Origin: Nectonema munidae
Taxonomy: Eukaryota > Nematomorpha > Nectonematoida > Nectonematidae
Assembly (NCBI GenBank): GCA_030549495.1
Contig: JAUIRK010001036.1
Span: forward strand, 840,001-904,000
DNA length: 64,000 nucleotides
Reading direction: 5' to 3'
Shown here: one piece after another, positions 11,451 to 22,264 of the stretch
Numbering within the stretch: the first letter of the stretch is position 1
How the letters are laid out: the number at the start of each line of letters is the position of its first letter
The notes under the pieces: model-generated
Databases searched by the model: none
The model's input: only the letters and a program-made list of their open reading frames with translations
What the model was told of the DNA's origin: nothing
Program-made: the position numbers and the translations under genes

Positions 11451-12639
11451 ACATTTTTGATTAATTTGTGACTTTTTTAAAATCGTGGTATGTTTGTGGT
11501 CAGATATATTGTACTCATATTTGAACGATTTGTTTTCATGCTATTCTCCAAAGACTATATTCAAATTTTTAGTCATTTCATAAATGAATTTATTTCTCTT
11601 TGAAGTTTAGATTTTATTTGGAATCTATAATAAAACAAATTTTTTCAGTATCAAAATTCCCAATGAGGCACGAATATTAATTTTTATACTCATTTTCTAT
11701 ACATAAAGCTATCTTCAAATCAAAATTCAAACTGATATATTCTAACAAGAGGGGTAAAATAATCCAAATCAGGGCTGGGGGTAAGAGTAAGGGAATGGAT
11801 TATTTTTAAGGACTAAGAGTAAGAATAAGGAGAAAGGAAATATCTAGTTCTTTTAAATTGCAGACTAAAAAATTACCGAAATAAGAGAATAGTTTGATTG
11901 GTTCATACATGAAAGCAAATATATCTTAGCATTTAAAAAATTTTCAAGCATTTTTTATAAATAAAATTCAGTATTGCAAACTAAAAACAAACATCTTGAT
12001 ACTCATAATCAAGAAATTTTTGTTTTTTTGAATCTTGATTATCAAAAAGACAAATTTTCGAATAAAGTTTTTCTCCTTTTTTTTTAACTATTTTTATTAT
12101 CCTTGACAGTTTTTAATAAAGGAGTCATTCACTTTTTTTTAATACTGCCAGCAATTATTAAATAAAATAGCAAATTTTATGCAGAAAACTCATGTTGAGG
12201 TGAAAATATTTTTCATTTTAGAGAAACAATACGACAACCAAATGATTAGATATAAAAAACGATAAAATTTTTATTATAAATAAATTATGTTTCAACTTTA
12301 TCATCTTCGTTCATTTGTATTACGTATAAGACTTTCTCAAAATGGTCAAACACGAAACTTATTTAAATTGACCGATTCAGCTTGTTTCGAGATATTGTGG
12401 AGTGAATGGTTTAAACGAACTGTCTTTCTCCTTCAAATAAAATGATGCGCATCAAAACATGCTTCTACAGAGTCCTTGTTTTGTATTTGATTAATTCATT
12501 AAAAAAAATCACCTCATTGAATTCGGTATAAAATCCCGTTTTTAGTTCTATATCATTTTCCGTCATTTTTCCTTTTTTTGCAATTTTGTTTTGCCTACTT
12601 ATAATTCTATTTGTTTTGTGACAAAATAAATTACATATA
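11451..12639. other. AT-rich spacer between opposing satellite blocks
   Basis: No gene or repeat is recognised apart from simple A/T runs. It separates the forward 152-bp array from a single inverted unit at 12640-12800. Confidence 0.5.
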
Positions 12640-12800
12640 TAGCTACGTATAACTATTTAATGATGAAGTCCTTTATTTCAGTTGAAGTGTCATATGTCAA
12701 TCATTTTTTGACAGCTATGGTTCATTTTTATAAAAAATAAACATCCCTGTTGGATTCAGCCTACTTGAAAATGCGTACATATGTGTAAAACACCTGATTT
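12640..12800 (-). repeat. Inverted single unit of the 152-bp satellite
   Basis: Read on the minus strand this gives TTTTACACATATGTACGCAT, then a CAAGTAGGCTGAAT phrase, then TGACATATGACACTTCAAC. That is the same order as in the 10540-11450 units. It marks the far side of an inverted arrangement about 1.2 kb wide. Confidence 0.75.
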
Positions 12801-13560
12801 ACAAATTTGTTTCACGCTTACAAGTATTTTCAAATTCTAAATCCAAAAACAATCTATAATTGAAATTGGCATTGTTGATTTGTTATAAAAATGTGTGTAT
12901 TTCATGTAGAATTTGATTGAATGTTCTCATAGTCAGATTTTAGATGTAAACCGCAAATTTTGTTTTTGGGAACAATTTTTAGAAGTGAACCACAAATTTA
13001 TTTTACACTTATAGGTAATTTTGAATCCAAATGCAAAAACAATCTATAAATGAAATTGACATTATTGATTTGATATGAAAATGCGTTTATTTCATGTAAA
13101 ATTTGAATGAATGTTCTCGAAGACAGATTTTAAAAATAAACCGCAACTTTGTTTCACACTTATAAGTATTTTCAAATTCTAAATACAAAAACAATCCAAT
13201 TGGTATTGTTGATTTGTTATAAAAGCGTGTATATTTCATGTAAAATTTTAATTATTGTTCTCGGAGACAGATTTTAACAAATTTGTTTCACATTGATTAG
13301 CATTTTCAAATTCTAAATGCAAAAAGAGTCTATAAATGAAATTGCGATTGTTGATTTGTTATAATAATGTGTATATTCCATGTAAAATTTGAATGAATGT
13401 TTTCAGACAGATTTTAGAAGTAAATCGCAAGTTTGTTACAAACTTATAGGTATTTTCAATTTCTAAATTCCAAAAATAAGTCCAAAAATGAAATCCGCGT
13501 CCGATTTGATATAAAAATATATTTCATGTAAAATTTGAAGGTATATTTTATTAGATATAT
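12800..13560 (+). repeat. Satellite-like tandem array, period about 142 bp, about five units
   Basis: The phrase CATGTAAAATTTGAATGAAT (with variants) occurs near 12902, 13095, 13238, 13379 and 13524, giving spacings of about 193, 143, 141 and 145. Other shared phrases are TTTCAAATTCTAAAT and CAAAAACAATCTATAAATGA. The same unit occurs at 8885-9640 and, inverted, at 16285-16335. Non-coding. Confidence 0.85.
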
Positions 13561-13831
13561 TTCTCATCCTTCAAAATTTTGATTGACATTTCCAAAAAAG
13601 TAACCATGATTTTGAAAAAATTTAAACTATAAAGTGTTATGTGTTCAAAACTGTATATATTTATAAATTTTCAAACGAGTATATAATATAGAACCAAAGT
13701 TATAAGCTTAACTAGAGATACTGTCATAATTTTGCTGAAAAAGTTTAACTTTTGATTTGATTGACAGATTTAGGCATGAAAAGGTCATTCAACTGCCATG
13801 AAAATGGTATCAAAAGATGCATCTATCAATT
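13490..13831 (+). repeat. Left arm of a large inverted repeat
   Basis: About 340 bp matches the reverse complement of 16003-16335 at roughly 80 percent by eye. Shared phrases in order include ATATTTCATGTAAAATTTGA, AAGTGTTATG, ATAATATAGA, GATTGACAG, CATGAAAATGGT and CAAAAGATGCA. The homology stops abruptly after CAAAAGATGCATCTA, which looks like an element boundary. The arms enclose about 2.2 kb. Confidence 0.8.
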
Positions 13832-13953
13832 TTAATCTTACATTTATCTCGGAAACGTGAAAGAAAACATAAGCATGGCAATGAGCGATATTTCATACAA
13901 ACCTCCCAATGCAAAAATCTGAACAAAATGACTAAAAATATAAATTCTTTTAA

Positions 13954-14082
13954 CCCATTTAAGAACAAGCAAAGCAGACGATATCTAAAAAACGCAGACG
14001 ATTTATATTCAAAGTCATTGAAAAAAGCAGACGAAGATGAAATTACTTATGTTCCAAAATAGGAACATTGGTCGTAAATGGG
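13954..14082 (+). mobile_element. TTAA-flanked MITE (piggyBac type), copy 1
   Basis: The 129-bp element is flanked on both sides by TTAA (13950-13953 and 14083-14086). Its ends are inverted repeats: CCCATTTAAG at the left, and CCCATTTACG when the right end is read in reverse. TTAA duplication plus ends starting CCC are the signature of the piggyBac superfamily. The inside repeats GCAGACGA three times and carries the short palindrome TTCCAAAATAGGAA. Two further copies lie at 53834-53964 and 54769-54899. An open frame running across it (13817-14062) is incidental. Confidence 0.9.
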
Positions 14083-14086
14083 TTAA

Positions 14087-16002
14087 TTTCTTAATTAAGA
14101 ATATCTATTAATGTGATTGTGTTCATTTACATTTATAGTTTGTCAAAATATTACAAAACGTTTGAAAAGGTATTACAAGTTTGAAAAAGTTAAAAAAAAT
14201 TATAAATGTTCTTTTACTTCACCCTTTCAATTATTGAGATACTAACATCTAATTTGATAAATAAATTAATGGGTAATTTCTTTCTTTTTTCGATTTCTTG
14301 TGTGCATGCATTATAAGAAATTAAGTCAATATTTTACTAGGCTTGCCAATAAATTTTTTTTATTTTATATCACATTCTGGATGAGGATTATTTGATAAAA
14401 TATTTTCCATTTAACTCTGATATAAAACTGATAAATAATTATTCATGCATAATTCATTTTTTTTAAAGTCTTTAGAATTGCGTTTATTTTGTGTTATATC
14501 AATAATAATTTCTATAAACTCCTCAAATGGGAACCCAATGACGCAAAGTTTATTGATCTATCTTATATATTTTTTCAATTTTGGAAACATATTTTTAGAA
14601 GTCTTCATTCAAAGTCTTGCCATTAAATCAAGAAAAGTAATATGGAAAGTCTTCTCCATGTGATTTTGAAGCCAGGCAACCTTGGACACGCAGTCATAAT
14701 TTAGTATCTCGATCAAATTCACGCGTTTTTCTTGAATATTTCACTATTTTTACATGAATGCTGATTTTATTTGTTCAATAAATTTTTCTCTAATTTTGTA
14801 GAAACTTTTTCTTCATAAACAAGAATATTTTTTGAAGTTATTATTCAACAGAGAAACAAGACAACGAATTTTGAACAATTTGTTTAGAGTCAATTTTAGA
14901 ATTATCATTAAAATGCATAAAACTTTAATTCTTTAAATCTATTTTTTGTCATGGCTTTTTTCACTAGAGTGTCGCCACAATCTTCATCAGTAGATTAATA
15001 CAAGTCTTGTTAGGGAAATGAATGATAACTTGACAAAAAAGTAGGCCCAAAAATTTTTTATATTCATTTTCATCACACTTAAAATCTTATTATTGCATTG
15101 ATATGCGTTCAGTTATCAAATCGAAAACTCCATCAAGCACTTGTAAAAAATATCATAATGAGTGTAATCATGAAAAGAAAATTAGAAATAAGATATTTGG
15201 TGTCGAAACTTTTAAATAAAGAAAAATTTACTTCTTTGTTCTATTTTAAGTTATTACTTTTTATTTTTTTTTTCGAATTCAGCTTCTAAAGTTTTCATGG
15301 TGCTCAAAGTCTTCGTCGTGATAAGTAAGTATGTCAAGTTCAGGAAGTATTGCAATCAGAATGTTCTTGTTTTCAAACGTTGCAATATTTATAGCCTCGT
15401 CAAGATGTTTTATTTGAGACATTTTAAAACATTACAAAATGAAAAAATCGATAAAAACTGTCTTCACTAAGAGCGGAAATACACGAGAAAAAATTGATTG
15501 ATAAATGCAGCAATTTATTAAAATTTGACTATAAGTCAACATTTTTTCACTTCCGTCTAATGTCGACATGATTGATTTGATAATAAATTAATGACTATTG
15601 ATTAAATTTCATATTGTTCTTTTTGATTACATAAGAGACGTTATATAAAATGATATATTAATAAAAAGTTTTTTTTAACAAAGTGCTGTTTTTATTTATA
15701 GAACTTTTTATTTATAGAACTTTTTCAGTTTTTATGCTCAACAAAAAAATTTTCAAGCTGTTTTGATTCTAAGTAGGAAAAAAATAATCATCATAAAAAA
15801 TATTCATTTATGCATTTTAAATAAAATTACAAGATTTTACAAACGCATTTACTTTTTAAAAAAATGATATAAATAAAAAGTGCATTTATTTTATATCAAC
15901 TTAAGTCGGTAACTAATCATTCTCGTAGAAAAGTTAAATTACTATGGAAAAAAAATTGGCTGAATCATATCCCTTCAAATTTTGAGACTTTTCCTAGAAT
16001 CG
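14087..16002. other. DNA enclosed by the inverted repeat arms; nothing recognised
   Basis: This AT-rich stretch has only short chance frames on either strand. No transposase, RNA gene or tandem repeat was recognised. If the flanking arms are terminal repeats of one element, this is its interior and it carries no visible coding capacity. Confidence 0.4.
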
Positions 16003-16335
16003 CTAGCTGCATCTTTTGAAACCATTTTCATGGTAGTTGAATGCCCCCTTCATGTCCAAAACTGTCAATCAAAATCAAAAATTAAAATTTTTCATGCAAA
16101 ATTTTGACATTGTTTGTATAACCTTATAACTTAGGATCTATATTATATAATACCCTGAAAATTGATAATTATATACAGCTTAGAACGCATAACACTTTAT
16201 ATATTTAATTTTTTCAATAATCATGGCTACATTTTAGAAAATGTCAATCTAAATTTTGATTGATCAAAAATTTATCTGATAAAATATACCGTCAAATTTT
16301 ACATAAAATATATGTTTTTATACTAAATCGGTCAT
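16003..16335 (-). repeat. Right arm of the large inverted repeat
   Basis: This is the reverse-complement partner of 13490-13831. Its outer end contains one piece of the 142-bp satellite (ATTTTACATAAAATATATG) and abuts the DCST-family pseudogene at about 16335, so the last residues of that reading frame are translated repeat. Confidence 0.8.
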
Positions 16336-17138
16336 GATTGTCGAATTCTACTACATGTTCGTTTATATATGTGTTGTCAAATGTGTCTTTTTTAGAATAC
16401 TTTCGGACATAGAGATAAGCACCTAGGATGAGAAGAAAAGAAGCTAACAGCAAAAATGACTTAAAAAATGGCATGCATATTCTTATAATCTTTACTAGAA
16501 AGTTCCCTTTAATTTCGTCCATGATTGCTTGAATCATTTCATCAGGATTCTTTGAGAGAGTTGTGTTAGAATTCATTTTCATTTTGAATCTTATTCTCAC
16601 GCTCAGTTCTCTTTTAAGTACTTTCAATTCTTTTTGAGTTTTTTTTTAAATTTTATACATTTTTTTGCTTGCTCCATTTATTGAAGAACAAAATTTTTTT
16701 AGGAATTTAAATATTGGTCTACAGACTCTTTTTGCTTTCTTAACGATCCTACATACTTTACCCCCAACTTTAACTTTTCTCTTACATTTTATATACATTC
16801 TATCAAATCTGTTTTCACATACTTTTAATGGTTTTCCGACTTCAGTATTGCACGCCATCGCAAGTCTTTTTATTAACTGTTCCCCTTTTTTCATCTTTTT
16901 CAACTGGTTTTGTATTCTTTTAATGGTTTTTTCTCGTTCTCTAAAATTTCTTTCAATTTCTCCAAATATTTTATGAATATTTTGGCCTACACTGTGAGTG
17001 GCATCTTCTTGTATACTTTTCATTAAAATATGTGTCTTTTTTTGGACACAGACAGTAGACTTTACAATGCCTGTGAAATTTCTTGTTATATTGAAAAAAA
17101 CAACCGTGAATACAATTGAATATGCAGAACTTTATAGA

Positions 17139-18645
17139 CAGTCAAACCTCCTATTACTGAACATCTTTGGGACCGACCAAAAATGTTCACTAATTGGAGG
17201 TGTTCACTAATCAGAAATTATGTTGAAAGATGATAAAACATCAAAATATGTATGAAATTAATCACAGATTTTGTTAGGGACATGAAATAAAATTTTTATC
17301 AGAAAAAAATACGTACACAATCTTTATACACATGAAAAAGTGTAAAATAAAAATGTTCATTGTTTGTTGCATCATGAATCTAACTCTTGAAAAACTCCTT
17401 CAATGTAGATTGCTTTAATGACGTAAGTCTGTTTCTGAGTAGCATATCATGCACTGATGATTGAGTTTGCATAATGATGTTCAAAACTTTACTGTCACAA
17501 GAAGCTGTAGCTATAAGTGTATCCAAAGCTTGTAAGATTGCTGCTTGAGACGGCTTGACTATCCCACGGTCAATGTCCTCAGTTGACTCAATATCACGCT
17601 CAGAGTATGAGAAGGAAACGATTTCCTGTTCCCAATCATCAGAATTACCAACATGCACAATTTCATAATGTTCAATATCGGCATAATCCTCAGCAGAGAT
17701 AGGTTCTGTTTGACTTTGCTCGGCAATGAGATTCACGAGAGTTTGAAGATCATCAATGCTGTCCGCTATCTCGTCAGTAGTGGATCTTTCAAAAAAGAAA
17801 CCTGAACGCTGAAAACACTTCTGGATGCAGCTCTGTGTCACATCTTTCCAAACTTGAGCGATCCAATAAATAGCATCAAAGACCGTAATGGATTTGACAA
17901 AATCACTTGCATTTGCAGAAGATTCCATGTTGAGGAGAAATTTCTATAACATTTTTTTTCGATAACCACACTTCACTGCTTTGATAATTCCTTGATCCAT
18001 TGGTTGGAGCCTACTAGTACAGTTTGCTAAAAAGAAGACAACTGTTATGTTTGACAGTTCTACTTTAGGATGACTTGGAGCATTGTCGATAAACATGCTT
18101 CTATTGCACAATAGAATTCTATTGCAGATATTCGAAATCTTTCGCTTTTCGAATATCATTGACTTGTTGAGGTCTTTTAACCAATCTTTGGCTATTATTT
18201 TCTGCTGCCTTTAAAATTCCTAATTTTTCAGATATTGACAAATTTTTTCTCTGAGACGTCATGGCCTTTTCAATATTCTAAGATTTGTTTTTGTTTTCCA
18301 TTGTAAAATATTTATGCGATTTGAGAATTTTCCTAATTCATATAATTCTGCAACACACAAAGAAAGAAATTTTGCAAATGGAAAGATAATTAAAATAAAT
18401 GTATTATGATATAACCACACAGACACAAAAGATTCAGCCATGCATAAAAGGAACCATGTTTTGGAGGTGAAAAATATCTTTTTGTTAAATTACAAATCGA
18501 GGGCTGTGGTTTCTTATTGTGTGATATGGCTTTAATGAGACAATTGCCTGATGACTGTGATAGGCGAATTTTGGAACCAGGAAAAAACGTTCACTAACTG
18601 GAGGTATTCACTATTCGGAGGTGTTCATTAACGGAGGTTTGACAT
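17139..18645 (-). mobile_element. Tigger/pogo-type DNA transposon, internally deleted, inside the DCST reading frame
   Basis: The ends read CAGTCAAACCTCC (17139) and, in reverse, TGTCAAACCTCC (about 18645), followed inward by related GTTCACTAAT/GTTCACTAAC phrases. On the minus strand an ATG at 18262 opens a CENP-B/Tigger helix-turn-helix start (SQRKNLSISEKLGILKAAEN). An internal deletion then joins this to the end of the DDE domain (FIDNAPSHP, then LQPMDQGIIKA, 17944-18159) and to a C-terminal acidic region (17380-17928). Most of the catalytic core is missing, so this is a non-autonomous copy. A clean TA duplication is not visible; flanking bases look mutated. Confidence 0.85.
17380..18159 (-). 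pseudogene. Tigger transposase, end of DDE domain and C-terminal region
   Basis: Two frames: 18159-17944 holds the DNAPSHP motif and the LQPMDQGIIKAVK segment typical of the DDE_1 (Tigger/jerky) family, where the D of DNAPSHP is the second catalytic aspartate. From 17928 an acidic 182-residue tail carries a helical hAT-unrelated C-terminus common in Tigger proteins. A stop and frame change separate them. The first catalytic Asp and preceding core are deleted. Confidence 0.85.
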
Positions 18646-19457
18646 CGTCTAAACTCTTTTAAAGGGACTGATAGAGCAATATAAAATATTGATCTCAATT
18701 TGCGAGAAGTAATAAACGCCCAAGTAAAAATAAAACCTAATACCAAAACAATGACTTATACTATCTTCAGAGAGTGAGAACTTTCGTAAAGCTTGTTGGA
18801 AAAAATATAAACTGCAGTTAGCCCTATTATAGCGTATATGAAGGTAAAAATGTCTTCTTCATATCTTCTATAGAAGCGCTGGATCCTTTCTTTGATTTCA
18901 TCAACGTATTCATACACCTTTTCCAAGAATCCTCTAATACGAGATAGCAAACGCTTTATGCATACGCATCTCATCCACCGTCGTAACCTGAATTTTCCTC
19001 GCTTAATTTCAAAAAATAAATCTACAAAAAATTTAGTAATCCTGAATCTTAATAAATTATGCTTTACAAAATCTCTGAACTCGCGACACTTCACTCTGAT
19101 CCATTTTCTTATTTTCCTTTTCATAGTTTTAAAATATATTTTCAAATCCTTTATCCTTTCTTCGATATATAATATGGGGTGAAAATTTATATCAGGGAGA
19201 AAAAATAAAATAAAATTTATGATTAAATTAAAAAAACCCGCTAAAACATTGTATAAAAGCTCACCACATTTTCTTTTTAAACTTTTAGGATGTGGTATAC
19301 CCTTAGACTCTCTATATTCCCTGTCCTTATTTTTTTGTGTAGTTTTTGACTTGAAAGAAAATAAAACCGTTCTTGGAATTATTGAAATAAAACTACTTGG
19401 AACTTGAAAAAATTTCACTTGAATTTGAAAACATTTCAGTTGAACTGATAATGCCAT

Positions 19458-19671
19458 AATTAAACCAAACCATTAGACCATATAAAAATACACACAAAAC
19501 ATATTAAGTAATAAATTTGAGGTTTTGCTTTTAATTTTTTTAATAAAATGCGCGCATTGAAAAAGGCATGGTTAATTTTTTTATATTTAGAAACTAAGTT
19601 TAATTTTTTGAAAAGAATATTACAAGTTTAATTTATTTCTTTTTTATCAATATTCATATAAAAACTTTGGG
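19458..19671. other. Region upstream of the DCST pseudogene
   Basis: AT-rich sequence with a phrase at about 19478-19510 (CCATATAAAAATACACACAA) that also occurs, slightly changed, at about 23788 inside a hAT element. No promoter is recognisable. Confidence 0.4.
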
Positions 19672-19800
19672 AGACTCAGTGGTTGTTAGGGTGCTAGAAC
19701 ATCTTGATTCTCGAATATGTATGATGATCATGATATCTATTTATGAAGAATGGAGACTTTCGAATCAATCAAACATCACATGCCAAGCTGCTCTGAAATT
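19672..19800 (+). repeat. tRNA-derived SINE-like fragment, family 2, copy 2
   Basis: The head ACTCAGTGGTTGTTAGGG resembles a tRNA A box, and GATTCTCGAAT follows at B-box distance. It aligns with the fragment at 2105-2255 over the head and, more loosely, over the body. Promoter boxes are degraded. It could be a SINE remnant or a tRNA-related relic. Confidence 0.35.
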
Positions 19801-20111
19801 CCTATCGAACATATTTTACAGACGATGCGTGAGAGCTATATAATAGTAATCCATTGCTTCAATATGCACACAATAAGTCAGAAATGTTTATCACAGTGTC
19901 TCCTCTTTATAGTATTTTTGGGCAAACACATGTTGATGATCCACTAGATTTTCTCATCTTCTGTCCCAGTGATTCTATTTCTCTTTCTGTCTCCTTTGTT
20001 TTTCTCTTCCGCTTTCTCTGCTAAAACTCAATCATTCACTCAAGCTCTCTTCTTTCATTCAAGCCCTCTTCTCTTGTTAAGGCTTCCTATCTCATTCAGT
20101 TCTCTTCTCTC

Positions 20112-20322
20112 CAGTGACGTAGCTAGGCTGGGGCATGAGGGGCCGTGCCCACACTTCTATGTACCGCATCGTGCCCCATGCAACTTATGCGATATCAGTT
20201 TTTGAAAATTTCTCCAATGAAAGGATCAAGAAAGTATACAAAATGTTGCTCACGTTTTTTGTTTTTAAATTGTGCCCCCCCCCCCCCCCTTCCCCATTAA
20301 CTTTTTTCTGGTTACACCACTG
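20112..20322 (+). mobile_element. hAT-type MITE with 8-bp target duplication
   Basis: The 211-bp element starts CAGTGACGTAGCTAGG and its other end in reverse reads CAGTGGTGTAACCAGA, typical hAT ends. The flanks are CTTCTCTC (20104-20111) and CTTCTATC (20323-20330), an 8-bp duplication with one mismatch. The inside is G+C-richer than the surroundings, with a C run at 20277-20289. No coding capacity. Confidence 0.85.
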
Positions 20323-20778
20323 CTTCTATCTAATTTGCATTTAGAGTTAAATTAAAATAGTTTCCAATTGTTACAATTTTATATCAATGAATATTGTTAG
20401 ACTCGCGCTAAGAATTTTTTTCAACAAAGGTCATTTAATCTTTATCACTACGTTTGTTACATTTGAAAACTTTTATTTTTTCGAGTCAAGAAATTTTTTT
20501 AATAGCTATATTTTCTTAATATTTGAGCAGAGATATCTTTTATAATGTTCGATTGTTAAATTTTATAAGTAACACTGTACATAATCAAATACCTTTTTTA
20601 AAGAAAATTTGTTAATTATTATAGTAAAAATATAATATTGAAACAAAACGTTTCAGTTGTTAAAAATGTACTTGATCTATTATTTATGACAGCTGTCAGA
20701 ATTTTATGTAGACAAATATTAAAAAAAAACGCAATGGTTTTCTTTTCTCGTATACTTTGATTTATGTTAGTTTAGTCC

Positions 20779-20957
20779 TCGGACATTTTGCCCCATTATT
20801 TTCATAAGACAGTTCGTCCTATGGACAACTCGTTCAATTATTTTCATAAGACAGTTCGTCCCATGGACAATTTGCCCCATTATTTTCATAAGACATTTTG
20901 TTTCATGGACAATTCGCCCCGTTATTTTCATAAGATATTTTGTCTCATGGACAATTC
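20779..20957 (+). repeat. 42-bp minisatellite, four units
   Basis: The phrase TTCATAAGAC recurs at exactly 42-bp steps (20801, 20843, 20885, 20927). Each unit ends with a CATGGACAA-type phrase and a CCCCATTATT-type phrase. The period is a multiple of three, so one frame stays open and reads as a 14-residue repeat (YFHKTVRPMDN-type). I judge that open frame to be a by-product of the period rather than a gene. A related GACAATTTGTCC phrase lies at about 21037. Confidence 0.9.
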
Positions 20958-21326
20958 TAAAAAATTAAGAGATAAAATGATTAATTTGAAATAATTTAAT
21001 AGAGATAAAATAAACAAGAATATAAAATTTTTTTGAGACAATTTGTCCAGGGGGCTAGACCTAACCTAGTTATGTCAAATATTAAAAACGATTATTATAG
21101 AAAACGTATTATTCAAATGATAGATTACTAAGCACTGAGAAGATAAAATATTTTCGTCAGTCTTTATTTCAAGAAGAGTGCATAGTGGTTTGATTTTCTC
21201 ATACATAAGAAAATGTCTTTTGAACTAGGCATAAGGCAGTTAATAGCATTTATAGTAGAAATGTTTTGATCTGCAAATCTGAAAAATTCCAAAAACTCAT
21301 TAAGCAAAATGGTAATATATCATTTT

Positions 21327-21921
21327 TTACCTTTTTGAAATTTCCTGTATTACTGAATCAAAGCATTCATAATATATTTTTCTAATTTTTGCAATTTCTG
21401 AATTATTATCATCAGAATTAGGCTTCATGGATGAATCAACTTCAAAATCACTCAATCTTTGAGGGAAACTTTTTTTCATTGACTTTTCTAGTGTCTTCTG
21501 AGTACATATTATTTGAAATTTCCACAAATTTTTTAAACTCTGTTTCCTTTTTTCTCTCTTCTTTTAGGACGTTCAGGGTGGAGTCAATCAAGCTTTTTGC
21601 TGTGACGATATTTGAGGAATTACTCTAAAACATTGAGTTTAAATTAAATAACATGCTCAAAGGTTTTAATAAAGACGATCTTACTTGAAAAAAGTTGTTC
21701 AAAGGAGTGAAAAGCTCTAAAATTTTATAGGAAACTAAACAGACAAAAAGAAATTTTTTTCCTTTGAAATGTTTTAGAATTCCACTTGAATCTATTGATA
21801 CTTTCAAATCACTGCTTGATTGAAGCGCCTCAAGAAGTTGCAAAAGAGGAAGATAGTTTTCTTTGATATATTTTGTTGTCTCATAGTGACCATCCCAGCG
21901 CTGATCAAGAAGTCTTTTCAA
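21327..21921 (-). pseudogene. hAT transposase fragment (ZMYM1-like)
   Basis: A 98-residue frame from 21921 starts KRLLDQRWDGHYETTKYIKE and goes on with a helical region containing LLQLLEALQSS and FLFVCLVSYKILE. After a frame change, 21624-21327 continues with KSLIDSTLNVLKEERKK and ends IYYECFDSVIQEISKR. This order (TRW-like box, helices, late FDSVI..ISKR) matches the C-terminal half of hAT transposases related to vertebrate ZMYM1. No catalytic N-terminal region or ends were identified. At least one frameshift is present. Confidence 0.7.
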
Positions 21922-22264
21922 AGTGATAGAACCACCTATGTCTTAAATAAATAGAAGTCAATTTACTAGTTAACCATGAATAAAACGTCACTGAAACGCC
22001 TGTATTGGAAGGAGTTAGGAAATAAGATAAGAGGATCTGAGGAAGAGCAGTGTGGGATTAATTGAGGAAAACTTGATGGAAAAGGAATTGAAAGGAAAAG
22101 GAAGCCATTTTAGGAAGGACTAAGCTTTAATTAAATAACACTTGGATTGGATTGGAATATCTAAGCACTTGCCAACTTTGTTGATATGCTTGCTTGATTG
22201 CTGGATGTTTATATTAAAAACAATGAAACAAAATTGTCTATTTTACAGTGACTTGAGATTGATA

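Larger units (their letters stand above)
16292..19457 (-). pseudogene. DC-STAMP-domain protein (DCST1/DCST2, sneaky/spe-42 family) pseudogene, split by Tigger
   Basis: In animals these multi-pass proteins act in sperm-egg membrane events and related fusion processes. Three parts are visible. (1) From 19457: 233 residues, very basic, with membrane segments near residues 62-85 and 205-222. A TAA at 18756-18758 follows, then in-frame continuation with GFIFTWAF and SRKLRSIFYIALSVP, up to the Tigger end at about 18645. (2) From about 17138: SIVFTVVF, then NITRNFTGIVKSTVCVQ, the family N-x3-N-x5-S-x2-C pattern, then ACNTEVGKPLKVCENRFDRM and three more Cys. (3) After a TAA at 16646-16648 the same frame goes on through a membrane segment to YLYVRKYSKKDTFDNTYI, a family hallmark. 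It ends in satellite sequence at about 16335, so the C-terminal domain is absent. No intron is seen over about 530 codons, so a retrocopy is possible. Confidence 0.8.

Noticed and set aside
13817-14062. 81-residue frame with Lys-rich repeats
   Set aside because: Most of it is the TTAA MITE, which recurs at two unrelated places in the window.
16665-16976. 103-residue hydrophobic plus-strand frame
   Set aside because: It is the antisense of the DCST-family reading frame.
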